From positions 2,604,001 through 2,668,000 of the forward strand of contig CAWHWS010000002.1 of assembly GCA_963833115.1 (NCBI GenBank): DNA of 64,000 bases, read 5' to 3'. This document shows positions 37,047-46,581 of this stretch, piece by piece. The DNA comes from Hasllibacter sp963833115 (GTDB lineage Bacteria > Pseudomonadota > Alphaproteobacteria > Rhodobacterales > Rhodobacteraceae). The notes under the pieces are model-generated. The model ran no database searches, had not been told where the DNA came from, and saw only the letters and a program-made list of their open reading frames with translations. Made by a program: the position numbers and the translations under genes. How positions within the stretch are numbered: position 1 is the stretch's first letter; the number at the start of each line of letters is the position of its first letter.

Positions 37047-37138
37047 GCCGAAACCCTCCCATCGTCAACGCGCCCGTCTCGCACGCGCGGGCCGGGCGCC
37101 GAAACCTCAAGCGCGACCTGTCAGTGTCCCGTTCGCGA

Positions 37139-38293
37139 CTAGCCCTTGACCGCGCCCGCCGTCAGTCCGCTCACGATCTGCCGCTGGAACACCATCACCA
37201 GGAGGAACAGGGGCGCCGTGATGCTGACGGCCGCGGCGATCGCCTCCACCTGGTCGGTCGTCGTCGTCTCGCGGTTGAAGTAGCCCGCGATCGCCGGGAC
37301 CATCGTCTGATTGTTGGCGTCCAGGAGGAGCGAGGTCACGAGGAAGTCGTTGTAGCCCAGCAGGAAGCTGAAGAGCCCGGTCGTGATGACCCCCGGCCAC
37401 ATCACCGGCATGATGACCCAGCGGAACGCCTGGAAATGGGTGCAGCCGTCGACGCGCGCGGCCTCGTCGAGCTCCTCCGGGATGGACTGGAAGAAGCTGC
37501 GCAGCATCCAGATCGTGAACGGCTGGTTGATCGCCACCAGCACCGCGATCACCGCCAGCGGCTGGCCGTAGAGCGTCGGCGCGCCCTCGCCCAGGATGGG
37601 GCGGAGGAGCTCGGCAGAGTTGATGAACACCGGCAGATAGCCCGCCACCAGCACCGAATGCGGCAGCGCGCGGAAGATCAGCGCCCCGATCAGCAACCAG
37701 AACGCCAGGTTCGACCCCGACCGCGCCAGGCCGTATCCCGCCAGCGTGCCCACCGTGAGGGAGATGGTGACCACGCCGAGCGTCACGAAGACCGAGTTGA
37801 GGAAGTTGCGGTAGAACGCGTTCTCGACCCACACGGCCGCGTAGTGCTCGCCCGTGATCCCGAGGATCGGCGTGCCCAGCGGGCCGAGCATCGGCTCCAG
37901 CACCCAGGACACCGCCGGCAGGACCACGAAGAACGACAGGACGAACAGCACGCCGAAGCCGATGACCGCGACCATCCAGCTGAAGACCTTCTGCAGGACC
38001 CCCTCGCCGGCCGCCATCGGCATCAGCCAGCGCATCGCCAGCCGCGCGGCCAGCCAGATGAGGGCCAGGCCCAGCACCACGTCCACCACCGACACGCCCG
38101 AGCCGCGCGCCAGCGTCGCCGGCCCGGCCAGCACCTCGAGCGGGTTGGCGGAGAACGCGTCCACCGGCGACTTGAAGCTCATCACCAGGACCCAGAACAG
38201 CGGGAACGCCGCCAGGAGGCACCAGAACGCGAGGAACGCCCCCGAGGCGATCCGGAGCCCCGCCGGCTGGCGCAGGGCGCGCGGTGTGCTCAT
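37139..38293 (-). CDS. ABC transporter permease (MalG type) with extra N-terminal helices
   Basis: This permease is 384 residues, about 100 longer than usual. After the first helix and the periplasmic stretch (FKSPVDAFSANPLEV), an added block at about 65-140 has extra hydrophobic segments (VDVVLGLALIWLAARLAM, VIGFGVLFVLSFFVVLPAV) before the normal channel domain. The docking loop ELDEAARVDGCTHFQAFRWVIMP is conserved. It overlaps the MalF-type gene (ATGA) and ends the importer operon. Confidence 0.88.
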   Translation of the reverse strand: MSTPRALRQPAGLRIASGAFLAFWCLLAAFPLFWVLVMSFKSPVDAFSANPLEVLAGPATLARGSGVSVVDVVLGLALIWLAARLAMRWLMPMAAGEGVLQKVFSWMVAVIGFGVLFVLSFFVVLPAVSWVLEPMLGPLGTPILGITGEHYAAVWVENAFYRNFLNSVFVTLGVVTISLTVGTLAGYGLARSGSNLAFWLLIGALIFRALPHSVLVAGYLPVFINSAELLRPILGEGAPTLYGQPLAVIAVLVAINQPFTIWMLRSFFQSIPEELDEAARVDGCTHFQAFRWVIMPVMWPGVITTGLFSFLLGYNDFLVTSLLLDANNQTMVPAIAGYFNRETTTTDQVEAIAAAVSITAPLFLLVMVFQRQIVSGLTAGAVKG

Positions 38294-39315
38294 CGGGAGG
38301 TCCCCTTGTGGTCGCGCCACGTCCGTCGCAGCGGCAGGATCAGGATCAGCACGATGCCGATCATCGTCAGCATCGCGCTGGCCGAGGCCCGGCTGATCGC
38401 GCGGTTGCCGGCGTCGTCCGGCTGAAGGAAGTCGTAGGTCAGCCATTGCAGCGTGATCCGCTGCGCCTGGGAGCTGAAGCCGACCACCTCCTCGAAGGCG
38501 CGGTAGGCGTCCATCAGGTGGATGAGCGAGACGAAGATGATCAGCGGCATCAGATGCGGGATCACCACGTAGCGCAGCCGCTCCCAGCGCGAGGCGCCGT
38601 CCACGATGGCCGATTCGAGCGTGTCCTGGTTTACCGTCTGGAGCCCGGCGTAGAAGATCACGAAGGCGAACGGCGCGACGTGCCAGACGCGGTAGAACAT
38701 CATCAGGAACTCGACCGCCCAGCCGTTCGCCGCCACGGAGATGTTGGTCCCCGTCAGGATCTCGAGCCAGGCCGTCACGATCCCGTCCCCGTAGAACAGC
38801 CAGCGGATCGACAGCGCCCCGATCACCGGCGTGATGATGAACGGCAGCAGGCTCACGAAGATCACCTGCCCGCGGATCGACTTGGCCGCGTTGTTCACGC
38901 ACACCGCGATCGCGAGCCCGAGGCCCAGGACCAGCGGCAGCGTCACCAGGGTGAAGGTCACCGTGAAGCGCAGCGCCCGCCAGAAGTCGATCTGCAGGAT
39001 GTCGCCCGGGCGGCCCGCCGCGATCGCCTCGCCCACCGCGCCGAGCCGGAGCACGTTGGCGTAGCTCTCCAGCCCGATCCATTCGGTCGTCGTGACCACG
39101 TTGCCGCTCTCGTCGATGACCGGCAGCCGCTTGACCTCGGTCACGCAGGTCTGCGCGAGGAAGCCGGCCGAGCAGGTCTCGACCTCCGTGACCTCCACCA
39201 CCGGCTGCGTGAGCTGGAAGGACTGGATGAACACCGAGACGAGCGGGATCGCGATGAACACGACCATCATGAAGATGGAGGGGCCGACGAAGGCGGCGAA
39301 GGTCCTGAACTTCAT
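38290..39315 (-). CDS. ABC transporter permease (MalF type) with periplasmic insert
   Basis: This 341-residue permease begins with a helix at about 8-30. A periplasmic loop (residues about 36-80) then carries two cysteines (VETCSAGFLAQTCVTEV) that could form a disulfide, which is uncommon. The channel domain follows, with docking loop TLESAIVDGASRWERLRYVVIP, where the EAA alanines are partly changed. Its start overlaps the stop of the GMC oxidoreductase gene (ATGA). It forms the channel with the 384-residue permease. Confidence 0.88.
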   Translation of the reverse strand: MKFRTFAAFVGPSIFMMVVFIAIPLVSVFIQSFQLTQPVVEVTEVETCSAGFLAQTCVTEVKRLPVIDESGNVVTTTEWIGLESYANVLRLGAVGEAIAAGRPGDILQIDFWRALRFTVTFTLVTLPLVLGLGLAIAVCVNNAAKSIRGQVIFVSLLPFIITPVIGALSIRWLFYGDGIVTAWLEILTGTNISVAANGWAVEFLMMFYRVWHVAPFAFVIFYAGLQTVNQDTLESAIVDGASRWERLRYVVIPHLMPLIIFVSLIHLMDAYRAFEEVVGFSSQAQRITLQWLTYDFLQPDDAGNRAISRASASAMLTMIGIVLILILPLRRTWRDHKGTSR

Positions 39316-40844
39316 GCGGCCGTCCTCTCTCGCGCGGCGGCCGCGACATGGCCCCCGATCCGCCATCCGATGAGCATCGACGGCGCGTTGGTGTTGGCCG
39401 AGGTGATCCGCGGCATGACGCTGGCATCCGCGACCCAGAGCGCCCGAGCGCCCGCGACCCGGCCCTCCGGCGTCACCGGCCCGCCCAGCGCGAGCGTGCC
39501 CACGGGGTGGTAGGCCGTGCCGCAGGCCGCGCGCACATGCGCCCGCAGCGCCTCGCCGACGACGCCCGCGCCCGGGTGCGCCTCTGGGGCACGGCGCGCG
39601 CCCAGCGGCGCCGCGGCCAGCACGGCGCGCAGCCGCTCCACCCCGCGCACGAGCATCTCGAGATCGCCCTCGTCGCTCAGGAGGCCCGGATCGATCGCCG
39701 GCACGTCGGGGCTTCGCATGGTCAATCGCCCGCGCGAGCGTGGCCGGCACAGGCACACGTCCGCGAAGTAGCCCTCCCGCCCGGGGACGATCGCGCGCCC
39801 CTGCCAGCCGATCATGAACGGGATGAAATGCGTCTGGACCTCCGGCGCGCCGTCCCCCTCCCCGACCTTGAGGAAGGCGCAGGCCTCGACCGTGTTGGAG
39901 GACAGCCGCCCACGGCGCGCCGCCAGCCAGAGCGCCGGCGCCCCGGCCCATCCCGGCGCCTGCCCGAGCGTGAGGCCGTGGCCGGAACCCCGCCCCTCGA
40001 AGTGGAGCCCCACGGCCGGGTGGTCGTGCAGGTTCGCGCCCACGCCCGGCGCGTCGACGCGCGGCTCGATCCCGTGGCGGCGCAGCTCCGCTGCCGGCCC
40101 GATCCCCGAGCGCATCAGGATCATCGGCGATTCGATCGCCCCCGCGCAGAGGACCACCCCGGCACGCGCGGTGACCGTCCGCCCGTCGCGCAGCGCCACC
40201 CCGGTCGCGCGCGCGCCGTCGAACGTCACCCGCAGGGCCTCCGCGCCGGTCACGAGCCGGACCCGGCCCCCGGCCATCGCCGGTCGCAGGAACGCGTCCG
40301 CCGCCGAACGGCGCGCGCCCCGCGCCATGTTGCAATGGGAGACGCCCGCGCTCTGGCGCTCCGGGGTCGCGGGCGCGGCCGGATCGTTCGCCCCGAACGC
40401 CGCGCCGAAGGCGGAGGCCAGCGGATGCGGGTCCGGCAGCCGCGCCGGCCCGACCCGGTCCTCGACCGCGTCGAACTCCGCCTCGATCTCCGCCCAGCGC
40501 CAGCCGGGCTGGCCCCATGCGTCCCAGTCGCCCCGCCGGCCCCGGAACCACACCATCGAGTTGATCGAGCCCGACCCGCCCAGGAGCCGCCCCCGCGGCA
40601 CGGCGACCTCGCGCCCGCCCAGGGCGGCCTGCGGCACCGTCCTGCGGCGCCAGTCGCGCCGCGATCCCATGAGCCAGACGAGCCCGAACGGCACCGTCAC
40701 GCGCGGGTCCCGGTTCCCCGGCCCGGCCTCGAGGACCGCGACCGTGCCGCCCGCCTCGGCGAGCCGCGCCGCCATGGCGCAGCCGGCCGAGCCCGCGCCG
40801 ATCACGACGTGGTCGACCACGATGTCCCCTGCGCCGTCCCTCAC
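39312..40844 (-). CDS. GMC family FAD-dependent oxidoreductase
   Basis: This 510-residue enzyme oxidises an alcohol or polyol, with FAD. The FAD-binding VVIGAGSAGCAMAARLAEAG is at about residues 13-32, the GMC signature GGSGSINSMVWFRG near 90, and the catalytic histidine in CGTAYHPVGTLALGG with the partner Asn in SANTNAPSMLIGW. The start is GTG. Its placement between binding protein and permeases of an importer operon indicates it acts on the imported compound. Choline dehydrogenase and glucose-type oxidases share the fold; the substrate is not identified. Confidence 0.9.
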   Translation of the reverse strand: MRDGAGDIVVDHVVIGAGSAGCAMAARLAEAGGTVAVLEAGPGNRDPRVTVPFGLVWLMGSRRDWRRRTVPQAALGGREVAVPRGRLLGGSGSINSMVWFRGRRGDWDAWGQPGWRWAEIEAEFDAVEDRVGPARLPDPHPLASAFGAAFGANDPAAPATPERQSAGVSHCNMARGARRSAADAFLRPAMAGGRVRLVTGAEALRVTFDGARATGVALRDGRTVTARAGVVLCAGAIESPMILMRSGIGPAAELRRHGIEPRVDAPGVGANLHDHPAVGLHFEGRGSGHGLTLGQAPGWAGAPALWLAARRGRLSSNTVEACAFLKVGEGDGAPEVQTHFIPFMIGWQGRAIVPGREGYFADVCLCRPRSRGRLTMRSPDVPAIDPGLLSDEGDLEMLVRGVERLRAVLAAAPLGARRAPEAHPGAGVVGEALRAHVRAACGTAYHPVGTLALGGPVTPEGRVAGARALWVADASVMPRITSANTNAPSMLIGWRIGGHVAAAARERTAA

Positions 40845-40937
40845 GTGCGTCCTTCCGCCCTGTCCCGGCCGGGAGCCCCGCGCCGCGCGGGGCAGGTCGG
40901 CCCGCCGCGCCCCCGTCCCGGGCGCGGCGGGCCGGAT

Positions 40938-40966
40938 GGCGCCGCCCCCGGGCCGGGGGCGGCGCC
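40938..40966 (-). terminator. Hairpin between binding protein and oxidoreductase genes
   Basis: A near-perfect 14-base stem GGCGCCGCCCCCGG / CCGGGGGCGGCGCC lies directly after the binding-protein stop on the minus strand. A second GC-rich inverted repeat (around GCCCGCCGCGCCC) lies a few bases further on, in the same 127-base gap. This likely reduces transcription of the downstream genes relative to the abundant binding protein. Confidence 0.5.
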
Positions 40967-40971
40967 GCGCC

Positions 40972-42189
40972 TCACTCGACGACGCCGGCTTCCCGCGCCG
41001 AGGTCAGGTAGGACGCCTCGACCGCGGCCAGCGTGTCCTCGGCCGAGCGGTCGCCGGTGAAGAAGGCCGGCAGCTCGTTGCCCAGCGCGGTGTGCATCAG
41101 GCCCATCTCGATCGTCGAGGGGTAGCTCGCCGGCGCCGGCGAGGCGGTCGCCGTGGCGATCGCGCCCTGCGCCATGTCGTCGGGCTGGTAGCCCCCGACG
41201 AGCCAGATCGCGTCGGCGCTGTTCTCGGTCACCATCGCCTCGTCGAGCCCCTCCATCGCGACGCGGAAGGCGGCGTCGGCCTCCTCGTCGGTGATGTTGG
41301 ACGCGACGACGATCCCGTCCCACCACAGCGTCGTGGCCGGCGCGCCGCCCTCCATCGCCAGCGGCGCCGAGGCGGTCGCGATCAGGCCGACGACCTGGCT
41401 CTCGTTCTCGTCGTTCATCGCCCCGCCGCGGCTGGCCCAGAGGTTCGCCATCGCGATCTTGCCCTGCTGGAACTGCTGCTGGACGTAGGTGGAATCGCTC
41501 ACGAGGTACTCGGGGTCCATGTACTCGGTCAGCGCCTTGAGCGTCTCGAGCGAGCGCATCCCCGCCTCCGAGGCGACCTGCGGCTGCCCGTCATCGCCGA
41601 CGAAGGTGCCGCCATAGCCCTCGAACATGTTGATGAAGTCCATCGCGATGTTCCAGCCGGACATCATCGTGGCGCCGATCGGGTACTCGACGACGCCGGC
41701 CGCCTCGATGGCGGCCGCGGCCTCCAGGACCTCGTCGTAGGTCGTGGGCACCTCGAGGCCGAGATCGGCGAAGATGTCAGAGCGGTACATCAGGTGCTGG
41801 GTGTTCACCATCATCGCGACGGCCATCGTCTCGCCGTCGATCTTGATGAGCTGGTTGGGCGCGAGGTTCGCGCCGTACTTCGCGATCAGGTCGTCGAGCG
41901 GCCGGATCGTGCCGGCGTTCAGGAGCGGCGTGATCGTGCCGTTCGACACGCCGCCCAGCGTGTAGAGCGAGGGGCTCGCCGCGAAGGCGGTGGGCTGCTT
42001 GTCGCGGAACTCCTGGTCGAGCTCGGCCTCGACCATGCCGCACTCGGCCATCGCGTCGGTGACGGCCTTCCACGCCTCGAACCCGGCGGAGAGGATCGTC
42101 ACCTCGGTGTCGTTCTCGAACGCGCAATCCGCCCAGGCGGCGCTGCCCATGAGGCCGACCGTGCCGGCCATGATCATCGTCTTCAGCAT
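40972..42189 (-). CDS. ABC transporter substrate-binding protein
   Basis: This 405-residue periplasmic binding protein has a signal peptide at residues 1-20 (MLKTMIMAGTVGLMGSAAWA). The mature protein begins DCAFENDTEVTILSAGFEAW. Typical sugar-binding-protein stretches include YPIGATMMSGWNIAMDFINM and GKIAMANLWASRGGAM. AGGGAGAA precedes the ATG. It follows the ATPase gene by 78 bases and is followed by a strong hairpin. The ligand is unknown. Confidence 0.9.
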   Translation of the reverse strand: MLKTMIMAGTVGLMGSAAWADCAFENDTEVTILSAGFEAWKAVTDAMAECGMVEAELDQEFRDKQPTAFAASPSLYTLGGVSNGTITPLLNAGTIRPLDDLIAKYGANLAPNQLIKIDGETMAVAMMVNTQHLMYRSDIFADLGLEVPTTYDEVLEAAAAIEAAGVVEYPIGATMMSGWNIAMDFINMFEGYGGTFVGDDGQPQVASEAGMRSLETLKALTEYMDPEYLVSDSTYVQQQFQQGKIAMANLWASRGGAMNDENESQVVGLIATASAPLAMEGGAPATTLWWDGIVVASNITDEEADAAFRVAMEGLDEAMVTENSADAIWLVGGYQPDDMAQGAIATATASPAPASYPSTIEMGLMHTALGNELPAFFTGDRSAEDTLAAVEASYLTSAREAGVVE

Positions 42190-42267
42190 TCCGTTCTCCC
42201 TGTCATATGTGCGCGCCGGGTCTTCGCCCGGCCGCGATGCCGCGCGGAGGCTCGCCCCCGCGCCGTC

Positions 42268-43401
42268 CTAGCTCTGCCCCAGCGTCGGGGCGACGGGCAT
42301 GGGCATGGGGTCGGGCTCGGCGGCGGCCGACGCTCCGGCGGGCTCGACCAGCGCGCTCGTGCGCTCGCCGCTCGCGCGGTCGAACACATGGCAGATGCCG
42401 GGCGGCACGTTGATCCCGACGCGCTCGCCGATGCCCGCCCGGTACTCCTTGCCGGCCTTGACCGCGATCATGGCGCCGCCGGCCTTGACGGTGATCATCG
42501 TGGCGTCGCCCAGCAGCTCGACCGTGTAGACCGGCGCCTCGATCTGCGCGCCCGGCGCGGCGGCGACGCTCGCGTCCTCGGCCCGAAAGCCCAGCGTGCA
42601 GGGCCCGTCGGGCGCGTCCAGCCCCTCGATCCGGACGTTGGCGCCCTCGAAGGCGCCGCCCTTCACGTCGCCGTCCATCAGGTTCATCGCCGGCGAGCCG
42701 ATGAAGCTCGCGACGAAGGTGTTGGCCGGGTTGTCGTAGATCTCCACCGGCGTGCCGACCTGCTGCACGATCCCCTTCTTCATCACGACGACCCGGTCGG
42801 CGAGGGTCATCGCCTCGATCTGATCGTGCGTGACGTAGACCGTCGTGACCTTGAGCTCGTGGCTGAGGTTCTTGATCTGCGCCCGCGTGCTCACGCGCAG
42901 CTTGGCATCGAGGTTCGAGAGCGGCTCGTCCATCAGGAACACGTTCGGCTCGCGCACGATGGCGCGCGCGAGCGCGACCCGCTGGCGCTGCCCGCCGGAG
43001 AGCTCCGCGGGCTTGCGGTGCAGGAACGGGGTCAGCTCGACCATCTCGGCCGCCCGGCGCACGCGCTCGTCGTGCTCGGCCTCGGGCACCTTGCGCACCT
43101 TCAGGGGGAAACGAATGTTCTGGTAGACGTCCATGTTCGGGTAGAGCCCGTAGGACTGGAACACCATCGCGATGTCGCGGTCCTTGGGGTCGAGGTCGTT
43201 CACGACCTTGCCGTCGATCTCGATCGTGCCCTCGGTCACGTCCTCGAGCCCGGCGATCATCCGCATCGTCGTCGTCTTGCCGCAGCCCGACGGGCCGAGC
43301 AGCACCAGGAACTCCCGGTCCCCGATCGTCAGGTCGAAATCCTTCACGCCGACGAACTCGCCCCACCGCTTGTGGACGTTCCTGAGCCTGATCTCGGCCA
43401 T
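42268..43401 (-). CDS. ABC transporter ATPase (MalK/UgpC type)
   Basis: This 377-residue ATPase has Walker A GPSGCGKTTT near residue 38, signature LSGGQRQRVALARA, Walker B VFLMDEPLSNLDAK, switch histidine YVTHDQIEAMT and a C-terminal TOBE domain. The end (residues about 345-377) is a Pro/Ala-rich tail. It is the first gene of the third importer operon. The start MAEIRLRN is chosen over a 21-residue longer reading that lacks homology; a LacI-type operator candidate lies 59 bases upstream. Confidence 0.93.
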   Translation of the reverse strand: MAEIRLRNVHKRWGEFVGVKDFDLTIGDREFLVLLGPSGCGKTTTMRMIAGLEDVTEGTIEIDGKVVNDLDPKDRDIAMVFQSYGLYPNMDVYQNIRFPLKVRKVPEAEHDERVRRAAEMVELTPFLHRKPAELSGGQRQRVALARAIVREPNVFLMDEPLSNLDAKLRVSTRAQIKNLSHELKVTTVYVTHDQIEAMTLADRVVVMKKGIVQQVGTPVEIYDNPANTFVASFIGSPAMNLMDGDVKGGAFEGANVRIEGLDAPDGPCTLGFRAEDASVAAAPGAQIEAPVYTVELLGDATMITVKAGGAMIAVKAGKEYRAGIGERVGINVPPGICHVFDRASGERTSALVEPAGASAAAEPDPMPMPVAPTLGQS

Positions 43402-43459
43402 CGCGCGCCTCCCCCCGTCCCGTGCCGGCCGGTCGCGGGCCCTGTCCGGCGCCGACGCC

Positions 43460-43473
43460 TGCAAGCGTATGCA
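43460..43473. promoter_or_regulatory. Candidate LacI-family operator
   Basis: TGCAAGCGTATGCA is an imperfect palindrome with a central CG, the pattern of LacI/GalR-type operators. It sits upstream of the ATPase gene of the third importer (minus) and 81 bases before the NTF2-like gene (plus), within a short AT-richer patch. No LacI regulator is encoded in the window. Confidence 0.38.
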
Positions 43474-43554
43474 AAAAGGCTAGACGCGCGGCGGCCCGTT
43501 TGCCAAGTCCCATTCGCCGCCCACCCGCCCCCTCGCCCTCCCGGAGCCCCCCCG

Positions 43555-44529
43555 ATGCCCGACATCCGTGCCATGCTCCTCACCGACCTCCACGGCGCGC
43601 TGGCCCCGGGCGGCACCTTGGACGCGCGCCTCGCGCCCGATTGCGACTGGCAGGTCTCGCGCCCCGTGGCGCCGGCGACGGGCGCCGCCGCGGTCGAGGC
43701 GCTCTGGCTCGCCCCCCTGCGCGCCGCCCTGCGCGGCCTGCACCGCCGCGACGCGCTCTTTATCGGCGGCCCGAACCGCCGCGGCGAGGGCACCTGGTGC
43801 GCCGGCATCTGCCATTACGTCGGCATCCACGCGGGCGCGCTCTGGGGCGTCCCGGCCTCGGGGCGCCTCGCGATGCTGCGCGCGGGCGAGTTCTACGGCC
43901 TCGGCGCGGACGGCCGCGTCCACACCGCGCGCCTCATCGTCGACCTGCCCGACCTGATGATCCAGGGCGGGCGCAACCCGTTCGGGCGCAGCCTCGGCAC
44001 CGAGCTCGCCTTCCCGCCGCCGGCCACGCTCGACGGCGTCCTGCCGGACCGGGCGGGCGGCGCGGCAAGCCTCGACGCGGTCGAGCGTATGCTCGGCGAC
44101 CTGCACGCCTACGACCCCGAGACCGCCGCCTCGCCCGGACAGACCGGCGAGGGCGGCAGCTGGGCCGACGACATGCTCTGGTGGGGCCCGGCCGGCATCG
44201 GCTCGAACCACCGCTGGGAGGGGTTCGTGTCCGATCACCGCGCGCCCTTCCTCGCCGCCTTCCCGGATCGCCGGGGCGGCGACCACTACTGCCGCATCGG
44301 CGACGGCGCCTTCGCGGCCGTCTCCGGCTGGCCGTCGATGACGATGACCTGGGCGGCGGACTATCTCGGCCACGGCCCGGCCGACGGGCGCGCCCTGACG
44401 CTGCGGGTGATGGACTTCTACCGCCTCCACCGCGCCGGCTCCCAGGCGGGGCGCATCGCGGAGAACTGGGTGTTCCTGGATTACGTCGACCTCTTCGAGC
44501 AGATGGGCCGCGACCTCCTCGCCCCCTGA
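43555..44529 (+). CDS. Two-domain NTF2/SnoaL-like protein
   Basis: This 324-residue soluble protein has two SnoaL-like domains (about 1-130 and 165-320). Conserved patches are DCDWQVSRPVAPATGAAAVEALW and, in the second, HRWEGFVSDHRAPFLAAFPDR with WVFLDYVDLFEQMGRDLLAP at the end. It is divergent from the third importer and might act on the same imported compound. The length and two-domain plan match the protein at 34153, but sequence identity between them is not obvious by eye. Confidence 0.72.
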   Translation: MPDIRAMLLTDLHGALAPGGTLDARLAPDCDWQVSRPVAPATGAAAVEALWLAPLRAALRGLHRRDALFIGGPNRRGEGTWCAGICHYVGIHAGALWGVPASGRLAMLRAGEFYGLGADGRVHTARLIVDLPDLMIQGGRNPFGRSLGTELAFPPPATLDGVLPDRAGGAASLDAVERMLGDLHAYDPETAASPGQTGEGGSWADDMLWWGPAGIGSNHRWEGFVSDHRAPFLAAFPDRRGGDHYCRIGDGAFAAVSGWPSMTMTWAADYLGHGPADGRALTLRVMDFYRLHRAGSQAGRIAENWVFLDYVDLFEQMGRDLLAP

Positions 44530-44550
44530 GCCGCCCGCCGCCCGGGCCGG

Positions 44551-44738
44551 GGCGCTCCCGCCCGCTTCGGCGCCTCCGGCGCCCTCAGCGGTTGGGCCGG
44601 GCCCTCTTGCCTGCGGCAATTCGGGCCCTCGCTGCGCTGGCGGGGCGCCATGCCCGCCGCAGGCGCGCCGAAGCCGAAGGCGAGGCCCGGCCCAACCGCC
44701 CGAGGCGCCGCCCGGCGCCGAGGGCGGGCGGGAGCGCC
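44551..44738. repeat. Large inverted repeat (CCCGGCCCAACCG family)
   Basis: Two arms of about 56 bases face each other (44551-44605 and 44681-44738) across about 75 bases. Shared blocks, read outward to inward, are GGCGCTCCCGCCCG, then CGGCGCC, then CGGTTGGGCCGGGCC. It fills the gap between the NTF2-like gene and the convergent ABC ATPase gene. One arm is related to the repeat at 22889. Confidence 0.75.
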
Positions 44739-44742
44739 CCCC

Positions 44743-45801
<1,059 letters not shown>

Positions 45802-46022
45802 CGCCGTCCCTCCGCTTCGCGCCGCCGATAAGGACGCGGCGCCGGCGCGGGCGCAACCGCTTCCCCCCGCGGCGCGGCGGCGGCCGGCGCGCCCGGGCGG
45901 CGCCACCGGACCGCATCCGTTCCAATCGAGAGGGAAACGTGCGTGACTGGCGCCGTCGAAACGGGGATGACCGGCGGCACGGGGCGCGGCGCGACGCCAT
46001 CCTGGAACGGGAGAGACGGGAC

Positions 46023-46439
46023 ATGATGGGCTACGTCACCGTCGGCACCGACGACGTCGCCCGCGCGCGGCGGTTCTACGGCGCGTTCCTGCCCGCCCTC
46101 GGCTACGGGCTGGAGGAGGGCCCCGAGGGCCTGAGCTACGCCTTCCGAGAGCGCCGCCGGGGCCATGCCGCCCAGCCGGGGTTCTACGTCAAGCCGCCCT
46201 TCGACGGGGGCCCGGCCTCGGCCGGCAACGGCGCGATGACCGCGTTCCGGGCCCACAGCCAGCGGCACGTCCGGATCCTCCACGCGGCCGGGCTCGCGGC
46301 CGGCGGGCAGGACGAGGGCGGCCCGGGGGTCCGCGACGCGTACGGCGACCGGTTCTACGTCGGCTACCTCCGCGATCCCGACGGCAACAAGATCGCGCTC
46401 TACTCCGACGATCGCGGCGAGCCCGGACGCGGCGGGTAG
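46023..46439 (+). CDS. VOC (glyoxalase/dioxygenase fold) family protein
   Basis: This 138-residue protein begins MMGYVTVGTDDVARARRFYG and ends with the VOC closing strand YVGYLRDPDGNKIALYS. Metal-ligand-like positions (His, Glu) are present only in part. Members include glyoxalases, dioxygenases and resistance proteins; function is not identifiable. GGGAGAGACGGG precedes two adjacent ATG codons (46023 and 46026), either of which may be used. Confidence 0.82.
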   Translation: MMGYVTVGTDDVARARRFYGAFLPALGYGLEEGPEGLSYAFRERRRGHAAQPGFYVKPPFDGGPASAGNGAMTAFRAHSQRHVRILHAAGLAAGGQDEGGPGVRDAYGDRFYVGYLRDPDGNKIALYSDDRGEPGRGG

Positions 46440-46458
46440 GGCGGCACCCCCCGGACCT

Positions 46459-46488
46459 GCGCCCGCCCCGCGCGGGCGGGGCGGGCGC
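46459..46488 (+). terminator. GC-rich hairpin after the VOC gene
   Basis: An inverted repeat GCGCCCGCCCC / GGGGCGGGCGC around a short loop lies 20 bases past the stop of the VOC gene and before the galactoside importer operon. No U-run; function inferred. Confidence 0.45.
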
Positions 46489-46581
46489 CCGGGTGCGCCG
46501 TCCGCCTTGCCTCGCCACCGCGCGGCGGGCACAACCGCGGGGAAGGGCGGCGACGACCGCCCGCACCACGGGAGGACTCCA

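Noticed and set aside
39814..44529. A 1571-residue plus-strand frame
   Set aside because: Only its last 324 residues are a real protein; the rest is the antisense shadow of an ABC importer operon, kept open by very high GC content.
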